NCBI GenBank assembly: GCA_002343425.1
Contig: DDSO01000047.1
Span: 7,469-16,888, forward strand
DNA from: Brevundimonas sp. UBA2388
Lineage (GTDB): Bacteria; Pseudomonadota; Alphaproteobacteria; Caulobacterales; Caulobacteraceae
Length of the DNA: 9,420 nt
Reading direction: 5' to 3'
The position numbers were made by a program, and so were the translations under genes. The notes beneath the pieces are model-generated. The model ran no database searches. It saw nothing but the letters and a program-made list of their open reading frames with translations, and was not told the origin of the DNA. Positions 1 to 6,491 of the stretch are shown here, one piece after another; within the stretch, counting starts at the first letter, position 1; each line of letters starts with the position of its first letter.

Positions 1-1
1 C

Positions 2-322
2 AAGTCCGGCGGCGAGTGGATCAGTTCGATCGAGATCGAGAACATCGCCGTCGGCCATCCGAAAGTCGAACTCGCCGCCGTCATCGGCGCGGCGCATCCG
101 AAATGGGATGAACGGCCGGTCCTGATCATCAAGCTGAAGCCCGATCAGGTGCAGAACAAGCAGGAACACCTCGACTTCCTGGAAGGCAAGATCGCCAAAT
201 GGTGGATGCCGGACGATGTCGTCTTCGTGGACGACATCCCCCTGGGCGCCACGGGCAAGATCGACAAGAAGCTCGTCCGCGAACGGTTGAAGGACTACCG
301 CCTGCCGACGGCGGGGGCCTGA
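2..322 (+). CDS. Fatty acyl-CoA ligase (AMP-binding enzyme), C-terminal fragment
   Basis: This is the last 106 residues of an adenylate-forming acyl-CoA synthetase; the rest lies upstream of the window. Such enzymes activate a fatty acid with ATP to an acyl-adenylate and then transfer it to CoA in the cytoplasm. The fragment opens at the hinge motif SGGEWIS (residues 2-8) followed by IEIEN, which is typical of medium/long-chain acyl-CoA ligases of the AlkK/DmdB-like group. It then covers the small C-terminal AMP-binding_C domain. The motif GATGKIDKK near the end carries the conserved lysine (K86 of the fragment) needed for adenylation. It ends in TGA at 320-322, only 4 bp before the next gene, so the two are probably cotranscribed. 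The family call is firm; chain-length specificity cannot be read from this fragment. Confidence 0.92.
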   Translation, partial: KSGGEWISSIEIENIAVGHPKVELAAVIGAAHPKWDERPVLIIKLKPDQVQNKQEHLDFLEGKIAKWWMPDDVVFVDDIPLGATGKIDKKLVRERLKDYRLPTAGA

Positions 323-326
323 GACC

Positions 327-1016
327 ATGGCGCGCCGCACGCCGGGCGCCGGTCGGGTCCAGGCCTTGGCCCTTCTGGCCGTCGCCGCGCCGTTTCTCGT
401 GCTTGTCGCGGCTCTGGGGACGCGCGTGGGGGCCTGGCCGGTCGAGGTCGGCTATGACCTGCTGACCATGCGGGTCGGTTGGTTCGCCGCCTTCTTCGGC
501 GCAGCGGCTGCTCTTGGCGCCCTGTTTCTGTCGCTCGGCAATTTCCGCAAATCGGGTGTGCTGGCGATCGCCGCCGTCCTGGTCGCCGGCGCGACCCTCG
601 GCGGCTTCGTCTGGCAGAAGGCCCGCTTTTCAGCCGGGCCGGTCGAGAACGTCAGCACCGACCTGACCGAGGTTCCGGGTTTCGGCGACCTTGGCGACCA
701 GCGGGGCGGGCAGGGGCCCGGTCCCGCCGTGGGGGTCGAGGCCTGTCCCGGCGCCCTGCCGGTCATGCGCCAGATCGCACCCACAGCGGCCATCTACGCG
801 CTGGAACAGGCTGGCTTCACCCTGCGCGGCGCCGGCGTGGGCCGGGCTGACGGCAGCCGCAAGGGTTTCTGGTTCGGCGTCGACCATGACGCCGTGATCC
901 GCATCCGTCCGGGCCGCACGGACATTCGCGTCGCCGCCCGTGACCACCGGCCCCACGGCGGCGAGGCCTGCCGCATGGCGACCGCCATCAGCGAAACGCT
1001 CCGCTCCGCCGGCTGA
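327..1016 (+). CDS. Membrane protein with DUF1499-like C-terminal domain
   Basis: 229 residues. Three hydrophobic segments are visible at about residues 12-31, 50-71 and 76-95, so the N-terminal half should sit in the inner membrane. The rest is soluble. The segment ENVSTDLTEVPGF (107-119) resembles the 'ISTD..dPP.F' entry motif of DUF1499 proteins, and the C-terminal stretch with DAVIRIRP and later TDIRVAARDH matches the domain's beta-strand pattern. A Gly/Pro-rich linker lies at about 120-137. Cysteines occur at 140 and 215. The function of DUF1499 is unknown. The ATG at 327 follows the ligase stop by 4 bp, with a G-rich stretch (312-317) as a weak ribosome binding site, suggesting coupling. 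Its stop lies 3 bp from the convergent stop of the next gene. The ORF is sure; the domain name rests on motif recall. Confidence 0.8.
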   Translation: MARRTPGAGRVQALALLAVAAPFLVLVAALGTRVGAWPVEVGYDLLTMRVGWFAAFFGAAAALGALFLSLGNFRKSGVLAIAAVLVAGATLGGFVWQKARFSAGPVENVSTDLTEVPGFGDLGDQRGGQGPGPAVGVEACPGALPVMRQIAPTAAIYALEQAGFTLRGAGVGRADGSRKGFWFGVDHDAVIRIRPGRTDIRVAARDHRPHGGEACRMATAISETLRSAG

Positions 1017-1019
1017 GGC

Positions 1020-1922
1020 TCAGGCCAGGGTCCAGTCCGCCTTGATCGTCGGCCCCGGCGTCGCCCGTACGACGCCCGTCCGCTCGAGTGCGATCAGATG
1101 AGCCCAGACAGACAGGCTCGCGGCCGGCCACAGCCGCGAATCGATGGCGGCATAGAGGACCGGAACCATGTCGGCGATCCGCCGATCTCCAGCCCTCAGT
1201 CGGGCCAGAACCTGCGTTTCGCGGGCCAGCCGGTGCGCCTTGTACGCTTCCAGAAACGGACCTGGTTCGGTGATCGGCGCGCCGTGGGTCGGCAGGATCG
1301 TTGAAAAACGGCGCGAGATCACCGCCTCCAGACTGGCCATATAGGCTGCCATGTCGCCGTCGGGCGGAGCCACGATGGTCGTGGACCAGCCCATGACGTG
1401 ATCCCCGCTGAAAAGGGCGTTCTCCTCCAGCAGCGCGAAAGCCATGTGGTTGGAGGCGTGGCCCGGCGTGGCCATCGCCTCGATCACCCAGCCATCGCCC
1501 TGCATCCGCTCGCCGCCTGTCAGGACAATGTCGGGCGAAAAGGTCTCGTCGTGGTCCTCGTCCAGCGACTCTGAGGCATGGACCGTGCGCGCCGGCGGGC
1601 TGGCGGCCAGAACAGGCGCGCCGACGGCCTGCGCGAACGGTCGGGCGAGCGGCGCATGGTCGCGGTGGGTATGGGTCACCAGCACATGGCTGACCGTCTG
1701 GCCTTCCACCGCCGCCAGCAGGGCCGCCAGATGGGCGTCGTCCAAGGGGCCTGGGTCAATCACCGCCACCCCCGCGCCGGGCTCACCACCGCCGACGATG
1801 TAGGTCCCGGTTCCAGTGTAGGTGAACGGCCCCGGATTGTTCGCGATCACGCGCCGTATCAGCGGCGATACCGCATCGGCCCGCCCGTATTCGAACGCCG
1901 GCATCGGGACGAACGGGATCAT
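1020..1922 (-). CDS. Metallo-beta-lactamase-fold hydrolase, LACTB2-like
   Basis: 300 residues, probably cytoplasmic (no signal peptide). It shows the metal-binding signatures of the MBL fold in order: strand-end IDPG (55-58), HTHRDH (84-89), H155 in TPGH, D174 in SGDH, and H213 in PTHG. The set can hold two metal ions, usually zinc. The early TYTGTGTYIVG segment (34-44) and the helical C-terminal part after about residue 220 (AYKAHRLARE, then SVWAHLIALERTGVV) fit the LACTB2/beta-lactamase-like-2 group, which ends in a small winged-helix domain. Members act on diverse esters, thioesters or RNA, so the substrate is unknown. No good Shine-Dalgarno sequence precedes the ATG at 1922. A 4-codon out-of-frame mini-ORF (1936-1922) ends with a TGA overlapping this ATG. 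Met7 is an alternative start. It converges with the DUF1499 gene, leaving 3 bp between stops. Confidence 0.93.
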   Translation of the reverse strand: MIPFVPMPAFEYGRADAVSPLIRRVIANNPGPFTYTGTGTYIVGGGEPGAGVAVIDPGPLDDAHLAALLAAVEGQTVSHVLVTHTHRDHAPLARPFAQAVGAPVLAASPPARTVHASESLDEDHDETFSPDIVLTGGERMQGDGWVIEAMATPGHASNHMAFALLEENALFSGDHVMGWSTTIVAPPDGDMAAYMASLEAVISRRFSTILPTHGAPITEPGPFLEAYKAHRLARETQVLARLRAGDRRIADMVPVLYAAIDSRLWPAASLSVWAHLIALERTGVVRATPGPTIKADWTLA

Positions 1923-1970
1923 CAGGCGCGGCCCATCCCTTGCGTTAGGACTTCGGTAACCTCTTGCGGA

Positions 1971-2126
1971 GTGTCCAAAGTGGCCGTTTCCATCGCCCTG
2001 GCTGTCTCAAATCGGCTCCAGCCCATAGCGGCGGCCTTCCTGTGTCTCATGGCGATGCAACTCGCCGTGGCGTCCTGCACGCCGGAACCGGTGCCCTACG
2101 CCACCCGCGTGGCCATCCTGCGCTAG
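1971..2126 (+). CDS. Possible small exported or lipoprotein-like peptide (51 aa)
   Basis: A 51-codon plus-strand ORF from GTG 1971 to TAG 2124-2126, in the gap between two minus-strand genes. The product starts MSKVAVSIALAV, has a hydrophobic stretch (about residues 18-32) and then VASC, which resembles a weak lipobox with Cys at about residue 34, followed by a short Pro-containing tail. By my count 42 of 51 codons end in G or C, which matches real genes here. Its stop lies 3 bp from the stop of the convergent DUF442 gene, the same spacing as at 1016/1020. Against it: no clear Shine-Dalgarno at proper distance from the GTG, small size, and a high-GC genome where open frames arise by chance. 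I recognise no family. ATG 2050 would give a 25-residue peptide. Confidence 0.3.
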   Translation: MSKVAVSIALAVSNRLQPIAAAFLCLMAMQLAVASCTPEPVPYATRVAILR

Positions 2127-2129
2127 GCC

Positions 2130-2528
2130 TTACAGCGGCACCCGCCCGAGATCGTAGCCCGCGGCCGCCGCGGTCGCACGCAGGTCTTCCGCATCCGCCC
2201 CCTTGAGGCGCTCCGACATCGCCCAAGCCGATGTCGAACGCATGCCGCTGCGGCAGAACATCACCGTCGGCACGCCGTCCGCCAGCAATTCTCCCACCGC
2301 CGCGACCTGATCCGGCGCCGGCAGTCCGGACACCGGAATCCAGGCGAAGCTCAAACCCGCATCCCGCGCCGCCGCTTCCATCTCCGCCGCTGTTGGCTGG
2401 CCGGGATCCTCGCCGTCCGGGCGGTTGCTGATCACGCGGCCGAAGCCGGCGGCCGCAAGCGCCGGCATGACGGCCGGGGAAAGCTGCGCCGAGACCGAGA
2501 CGGTCGGCGACAGTGGACGCAGCGTCAC
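2130..2528 (-). CDS. TIGR01244/DUF442 family phosphatase- or sulfurtransferase-like protein
   Basis: 132 residues from a GTG start at 2528. I chose this start because a GGAGG (2541-2537 on the minus strand) lies 8 nt before it and the recognisable domain begins here; the frame is open further upstream but only through the preceding gene. The sequence matches the family: LSPTVSVSAQLSP near the start, ISNRPDGE (33-40), a Pro-rich VSGLPAPDQV (66-75), and the catalytic P-loop FCRSGMRS with Cys92 and Arg97. This protein-tyrosine-phosphatase/rhodanese-like fold is found alone or fused to MBL domains in beta-lactamase-hydrolase-like (Blh) proteins. The true reaction (phosphatase or persulfide transfer) cannot be decided from sequence. 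Only 2 bp separate it from the upstream gene's stop, so translation is probably coupled. Confidence 0.88.
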   Translation of the reverse strand: MTLRPLSPTVSVSAQLSPAVMPALAAAGFGRVISNRPDGEDPGQPTAAEMEAAARDAGLSFAWIPVSGLPAPDQVAAVGELLADGVPTVMFCRSGMRSTSAWAMSERLKGADAEDLRATAAAAGYDLGRVPL

Positions 2529-2530
2529 CG

Positions 2531-3046
2531 CTACTGCCTCCGCACCCGGACGGCGCGGCTGCCGTCCACGGTCAACAGGAAGCTGCTCAGGGCGGCCTTG
2601 CGGACCCGGACGGGCTGTCCGGGGCGGTTCTGGAAGCGGACACGCTCGGAATCGATCTGGCGCCACACGCTGCCGTCGGCCAGCCGGAAGACCCAACGGC
2701 CTTCGCCGACCAGAGAGGCGCTCTCCAGTGTCGAGTCGATCGAATCGAGGGCCGCAGCCCCTTCCGGGCCGAACAGGCGGGGCAGGGTCGGCATCTCAAA
2801 GCCGAACAGCTGTCTACGGGTCTCGGCGACTCCCGCGCGGTCGATCACGACGACGTCGCCCTGGCGCTCGGCCGTGTCCAGCGCACCCGCCGCGGTATCG
2901 AAGCAGTTCAGCCGCGCCGCATTGTCGGCAATGCTGCGGCACGCCATGAGCCGCTCCAGCGTCTCGGGACGTTCCTGGGCGGGCGCCGCCTGGGTCGAGA
3001 GGGTCGAAGCCGCCGCCAGCGCCGCAAGGCCGGAAATCAATGACAT
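2531..3046 (-). CDS. Exported protein of unknown function with C-x11-C motif
   Basis: 171 residues. The N-terminus (MSLISGLAALAAASTLSTQAAPAQ) looks like a Sec signal peptide with cleavage near residues 20-24, so the protein should be periplasmic. The mature part begins with a helix bearing two cysteines, C36 and C48, in MACRSIADNAARLNCFD. This 'C..i.d...RL.C.D' pattern is one I associate with a range of proteobacterial exported hypothetical proteins. The C-terminal half (about 115-170) is beta-rich, with WVFRLADGSVWRQ and a basic tail, VRVRRQ. The two Cys could form a disulfide in the periplasm. The ATG at 3046 has a GAGG 8 nt upstream. Its stop is 2 bp before the DUF442 gene, and it is divergent from the TonB receptor across 290 bp. 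Function unknown. Confidence 0.85.
   Translation of the reverse strand: MSLISGLAALAAASTLSTQAAPAQERPETLERLMACRSIADNAARLNCFDTAAGALDTAERQGDVVVIDRAGVAETRRQLFGFEMPTLPRLFGPEGAAALDSIDSTLESASLVGEGRWVFRLADGSVWRQIDSERVRFQNRPGQPVRVRKAALSSFLLTVDGSRAVRVRRQ
2537..2541 (-). promoter_or_regulatory. Ribosome binding site deciding the GTG start of the DUF442 gene
   Basis: On the minus strand this reads GGAGG, 8 nt before the GTG at 2528-2526. It lies inside the last codons of the upstream exported-protein gene. It supports a start far downstream of the open-frame limit at 2696. Confidence 0.7.
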
Positions 3047-3081
3047 CGGTTCAACCTCGACAAAAACCCGCTGAGGGCAGC

Positions 3082-3095
3082 CCGACTTCAGTCGG
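3082..3095. repeat. Perfect inverted repeat, 6-bp arms
   Basis: CCGACT and AGTCGG arms flank a central TC. It lies 36 bp upstream of the exported-protein start on the minus strand, so it could be an operator or a short RNA hairpin in that leader. No matching regulator is known to me. Confidence 0.4.
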
Positions 3096-3183
3096 ACAAG
3101 ACGCCTCGACGGTCAACTCCTGACCCGCAACAGCGCCTGTGTCCGTATCGTGGCCTAAATACGACAGTTACGCTTCGACAGAG

Positions 3184-3197
3184 TTACAGTCCTGTAA
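3184..3197. repeat. Perfect inverted repeat, operator-like
   Basis: TTACAG and CTGTAA arms flank a central TC, in the most AT-rich part of the divergent region. It is about equally far from both start codons (about 140 bp), so one dimeric regulator bound here could affect both genes. No known consensus is matched with confidence. Confidence 0.4.
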
Positions 3198-3269
3198 TTT
3201 GGCTGGCGAATGAGGCGGAGCGGCGCATAACCTTGGTCAACTGCGGTCGGATTCCGTCCGCGGGGGAAG

Positions 3270-3279
3270 GGAATATTCC
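3270..3279. repeat. 10-bp palindrome GGAATATTCC
   Basis: A perfect palindrome 57 bp upstream of the TonB receptor start, near where its promoter or transcript start would be expected. It is AT-rich at the centre, so it may overlap a -10 region or an operator. The role is not established. Confidence 0.3.
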
Positions 3280-3324
3280 ATTCTAAGGCCGCGACGCACC
3301 GGAAAACGGCGCGCGTCGAACATC

Positions 3325-3330
3325 AGGAGA
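3325..3330 (+). promoter_or_regulatory. Ribosome binding site for the TTG-started receptor
   Basis: AGGAGA lies 6 nt before TTG 3337-3339. It supports TTG as the real start, since the product then opens with a complete basic and hydrophobic signal peptide. The next in-frame ATG (residue 15) would cut that signal peptide. Confidence 0.8.
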
Positions 3331-3336
3331 CGACCT

Positions 3337-6336
3337 TTGAGAACCCAGAAAATCCGCAATCGGCTGCTGTCGACGACGATGATCGGCGGATTCGCCGCTC
3401 TCGCCTTCGCCGCGCCGGCCATGGCGCAGGACGCCGGAGCGTCACAGGACCTTGACGACGTCATCGTCACCGGTTCGCGCATTCCGCAGACCAACCTCGT
3501 CACCACCAGCCCGGTGACGCAGGTGACCGGCGAGGACATCGATGTGGCGGGCGTGACCCGGGTCGAAGACCTGATCTCGCAACTGCCCCAGGCCTTCGCC
3601 GCCCAGAACTCGACGGTCGCCAACGGCGCCACGGGTACGGCCACGGTTTCGCTGCGCAACCTCGGCTCGTCGCGCACCCTGGTGCTGATCGACGGTCGCC
3701 GGATGGGCTACGGCTCGCCGAACGACGACGCGGCCGACCTGAACCAGATCCCGGAACAACTGGTCGAGCGCGTTGAAGTCCTGACCGGCGGCGCATCCGC
3801 CGTTTACGGCTCGGACGCTGTCGCCGGCGTTGTCAACTTCATCATGAAGAAGGACTTCGAAGGCCTGCAGGTCGACGCCCAGTACGGCTTCTATCAGCAC
3901 AACAACGATTACGACGGCGTCGGCAACCTGCGGGCTGAAATCGCCCGCCGCGCCCTGACCAACCCGGCCGAGTTCCGCCTGCCCGAAGACAACGTCTCGG
4001 ATGGTGAGAGCCGTTCGCTGAACGTGACCCTCGGCGTTTCGTCGCCGGACGGCCGCGGCAACGTGATGGCCTACGCCGGCTACCGGAACAACAACCCGAT
4101 CCTGCAGCGTGATCGCGACTATTCGGCTTGCGCCCTCGGCGCTCCGAACGCGGCCACGGGTCCGACGACCTACTCCTGCGGTGGTTCGGGCACCTCGTTC
4201 CCCGGCCAGTTCACGGACTTCTCGACCTTCGCCTACACGGTCGGCGCGGGCCGCACCTTCGTGCCCTACAACGCCAACGTTAACGCCTACAACTTCGGCC
4301 CGCTGAACTACTACCAGCGCCCGGATGAGCGTTACACCCTGGGCGCCTTCGGCCGTTACGAAGTCAACGACAAGGCGGAAGTCTTCGCCCAGCTGATGTT
4401 CTCGGACTATCAGTCGGTCGCGCAGATCGCCCCGTCGGGCAGCTTCTTCACCGTCGGCGACATCAACTGCGACAGCCCGCTCCTGTCGGCCCAGCAGCGC
4501 ACGGCCATCGGCTGTACGCCTGCCATGATCCTGGCCGGCTCGCGCACTCCGATGTATGTCGCCCGTCGTAACGTTGAAGGCGGCGGCCGTCAGGACAGCC
4601 TGAACTACACCTCGTACCGCGGCGTCGCCGGTGTGCGTGGTGAGCTCGCCGCTGGCTGGAACTACGACCTCGCTGCCCAGTTCTCGCGGGTCCGCCTGGC
4701 GCGTACCTACCTGAACGACTTCTCGGCTACCCGCCTGACCCGCGCTCTCGACGTCGTCGACAGCGATCCGGGCCCCGGCGTCACCCCGACCTGTCGCTCG
4801 GTCGTCAATGGCACCGATCCGAACTGCGTGCCCTATGACGTCTTCGGCAACGGCACCGTGACCCAGGCCGCCCTCGACTACCTGCAGATCCCGCTGATCC
4901 AGACCGGTGAAACGACCCAGCAGGTCGTCACCGCCGCCATCACGGGTGACACGGGCTGGTCGATGCCGACCTCCTCGCGCACCGTCCAGGTCGCGTTCGG
5001 CGCCGAGTATCGCCGCGACGCCCTGGCATCCACCACGGACGCCGCCTTCGCTTCCGGCGACGGCGCCGGTCAGGGCGGCCCCACGATCGGCATCACCGGT
5101 GATGCGGACGTCGCCGAAGTCTTCGGTGAAATCCAGATCCCGCTGGCTGACGATCAACCCTGGGCCTACTCGGCCTCGATCGACGCCGCCTATCGTCGTT
5201 CGGAGTACGAGAACGTCGGGACCGACACCTACAAGATCGGCGCCGACTACGCCCCGATCGAGGACATCCGCTTCCGCGCCAGCTACTCGCGCGCTGTGCG
5301 GGCTCCGAACGTGATCGAACTCTTCGCCGCGCAGGGCTTCAACCTGTTCGACGCTGACAACGATCCCTGCGACGACCTGAACGACGACGGCGTGCTGAAC
5401 AACAGCGTTCCGGCGGCGTGCATCGGCGCCGGCGGTCACCAGGTCACCCTGGCGCAATCCGACAGCGGCGCTCTGAACAGCCCGGCCGGCCAGTACAACT
5501 TCCTGGGCGGCGGCAACCCGTTCCTGAATCCCGAAGAAGCCGACACCTACACCTACGGTGTGGTGTGGACCCCGTCCTTCATCCCGGGCTTCAACATCTC
5601 GATCGACTACTTCGACATCCAGGTCGACGGCCTGGTCTCGACCGTGGGTTCTCTGAACACCTTCAACCTCTGCTACCAGCAGGGCGATGCGGCCGCTTGT
5701 AACCGCATCAACCGTAACGCTGGCGGCCAGCTCTGGGTCGGTACGGGCTTCGTCGAAGACCTGAACAACAACATCGGCGGCCTGGCGACTGCTGGCATCG
5801 ACTTCAACTCCAACTATGCCTTCGATCTCGAAGACATGGGCATGGCGAACATGGGTTCGATGCAGCTGTCGTTCGTCGGCACCTATCTGAGCGAGCTGAT
5901 CACGGACACCGGTCTGGGTGGCGCCGCGTCGGTCTATGACTGCACCGGCTTCTACGCCAACCAGTGCGGTACGCCGAACCCGGAATACCGTCACCGCGCC
6001 CGCGTCACCTGGCTCACGCCTTGGGACGTGGACATCTCGGGCACGTGGCGTCACTACGGCGAAGTTGAACTCGCCGTGCTGAACGGTACGACCGGCACGC
6101 TGAACAACGGCGGCACCCGTCTGGACCGCTACTTCGACGCCGAGAACTACTTCGACCTGGCGGCGACCTGGGGCATCACCGACACGGTGACCCTGCGTGC
6201 CGGCGTCAACAACGTGTTCGATAACGATCCGCAACTGTCCTACAGCGTGGGTACGACCGGCAACGGTAACACCTACCCGCAGCTGTATGACTCGCTGGGC
6301 CGTTACTTCTTCTTCGGTGTCACGGCCAACTTCTAG
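3337..6336 (+). CDS. TonB-dependent outer-membrane receptor
   Basis: 999 residues. The signal peptide runs to about residue 30 (APAMA, then Q). A TonB-box-like DDVIVTGSRI follows at 40-49. There is no STN signalling domain, so this is a plain transporter rather than a transducer. The plug spans about 50-170, with VSLRNLGSSRTLVLIDGRR (to residue 122) and the segment around TGGASAVYGSDAVAGVVNF (150-168), all typical of the family. The remainder is the 22-strand beta-barrel, ending in the expected terminal aromatic, TANF. Twelve cysteines occur, all in the barrel and in six close pairs (265/281, 378/393, 486/497, 678/695, 779/788, 869/877), suggesting disulfide-closed surface loops. An Asp/Asn-rich stretch lies at 672-691. 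The CDPL/CDSPLL-type motif after C378 is common in Caulobacter/sphingomonad receptors. No uptake genes adjoin, so the ligand is unknown. Confidence 0.97.
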   Translation: MRTQKIRNRLLSTTMIGGFAALAFAAPAMAQDAGASQDLDDVIVTGSRIPQTNLVTTSPVTQVTGEDIDVAGVTRVEDLISQLPQAFAAQNSTVANGATGTATVSLRNLGSSRTLVLIDGRRMGYGSPNDDAADLNQIPEQLVERVEVLTGGASAVYGSDAVAGVVNFIMKKDFEGLQVDAQYGFYQHNNDYDGVGNLRAEIARRALTNPAEFRLPEDNVSDGESRSLNVTLGVSSPDGRGNVMAYAGYRNNNPILQRDRDYSACALGAPNAATGPTTYSCGGSGTSFPGQFTDFSTFAYTVGAGRTFVPYNANVNAYNFGPLNYYQRPDERYTLGAFGRYEVNDKAEVFAQLMFSDYQSVAQIAPSGSFFTVGDINCDSPLLSAQQRTAIGCTPAMILAGSRTPMYVARRNVEGGGRQDSLNYTSYRGVAGVRGELAAGWNYDLAAQFSRVRLARTYLNDFSATRLTRALDVVDSDPGPGVTPTCRSVVNGTDPNCVPYDVFGNGTVTQAALDYLQIPLIQTGETTQQVVTAAITGDTGWSMPTSSRTVQVAFGAEYRRDALASTTDAAFASGDGAGQGGPTIGITGDADVAEVFGEIQIPLADDQPWAYSASIDAAYRRSEYENVGTDTYKIGADYAPIEDIRFRASYSRAVRAPNVIELFAAQGFNLFDADNDPCDDLNDDGVLNNSVPAACIGAGGHQVTLAQSDSGALNSPAGQYNFLGGGNPFLNPEEADTYTYGVVWTPSFIPGFNISIDYFDIQVDGLVSTVGSLNTFNLCYQQGDAAACNRINRNAGGQLWVGTGFVEDLNNNIGGLATAGIDFNSNYAFDLEDMGMANMGSMQLSFVGTYLSELITDTGLGGAASVYDCTGFYANQCGTPNPEYRHRARVTWLTPWDVDISGTWRHYGEVELAVLNGTTGTLNNGGTRLDRYFDAENYFDLAATWGITDTVTLRAGVNNVFDNDPQLSYSVGTTGNGNTYPQLYDSLGRYFFFGVTANF

Positions 6337-6358
6337 GGCCTGACGTCGAGAACATCTG

Positions 6359-6391
6359 GGGCGGCGGATCTTCGGGTCCGCCGCCCTTTTT
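6359..6391 (+). terminator. Rho-independent terminator after the TonB receptor
   Basis: A 12-bp stem, GGGCGGCGGATC paired with GGTCCGCCGCCC (one G-U wobble), closes a TTCG tetraloop (6371-6374) and is followed by five T (6387-6391). The C(UUCG)G loop is especially stable in RNA. It begins 22 bp after the receptor stop and isolates that gene from the next one on the same strand. Confidence 0.93.
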
Positions 6392-6491
6392 GTTGCCAGA
6401 AATCCGCTCCGGGCCGCTGCCGCAGAAAAACCATCTGTCCTGTTCAAGCGTTGCGGCCTGACCTTCCCGTTGCACGATCCCGGATGTCTCC

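Larger units (their letters stand above)
3047..3336. promoter_or_regulatory. Divergent intergenic/promoter region
   Basis: This 290-bp gap separates two divergent genes and should carry both promoters, but I could not place -35/-10 elements with confidence. It holds three short dyads (listed separately), two copies of GGTCAACT (3111-3118 and 3235-3242), two related stretches CGACAGTTAC (3162-3171) and CGACAGAGTTAC (3176-3187), and one GATTC (3250-3254), which fits the GANTC site methylated by CcrM in Caulobacterales. On the minus strand a weak GCTG/CAGC hairpin followed by GGGTTTTT lies at about 3065-3082, in the presumed leader of the exported-protein gene. I see no tRNA, known riboswitch or convincing Fur-type box. 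Confidence 0.6.

Noticed and set aside
1922..1936. A 4-codon upstream ORF overlapping the MBL start as TGATG
   Set aside because: Too short to judge, with only a poorly spaced A/G-rich stretch before it; such overlaps arise easily by chance.
2529..2696. An N-terminal extension of the DUF442 protein up to 2696
   Set aside because: This part is Arg/Pro-rich, lies entirely inside the upstream gene in another frame, and the ribosome binding site and domain both point to GTG 2528.
3184..3197. The TACA/TGTA half-sites as a BlaI/CopY-type operator
   Set aside because: Those operators have two bases between TACA and TGTA; here there are four, and no such regulator gene is in the window.
3442..6447. 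A 1001-codon open frame antisense to nearly the whole TonB receptor
   Set aside because: Its product is a Val/Arg/Gly/Ala/Asp-rich mix with no domain, as expected when a G/C-ending codon set is read on the opposite strand. The sense frame has complete signal peptide, plug and barrel signatures.
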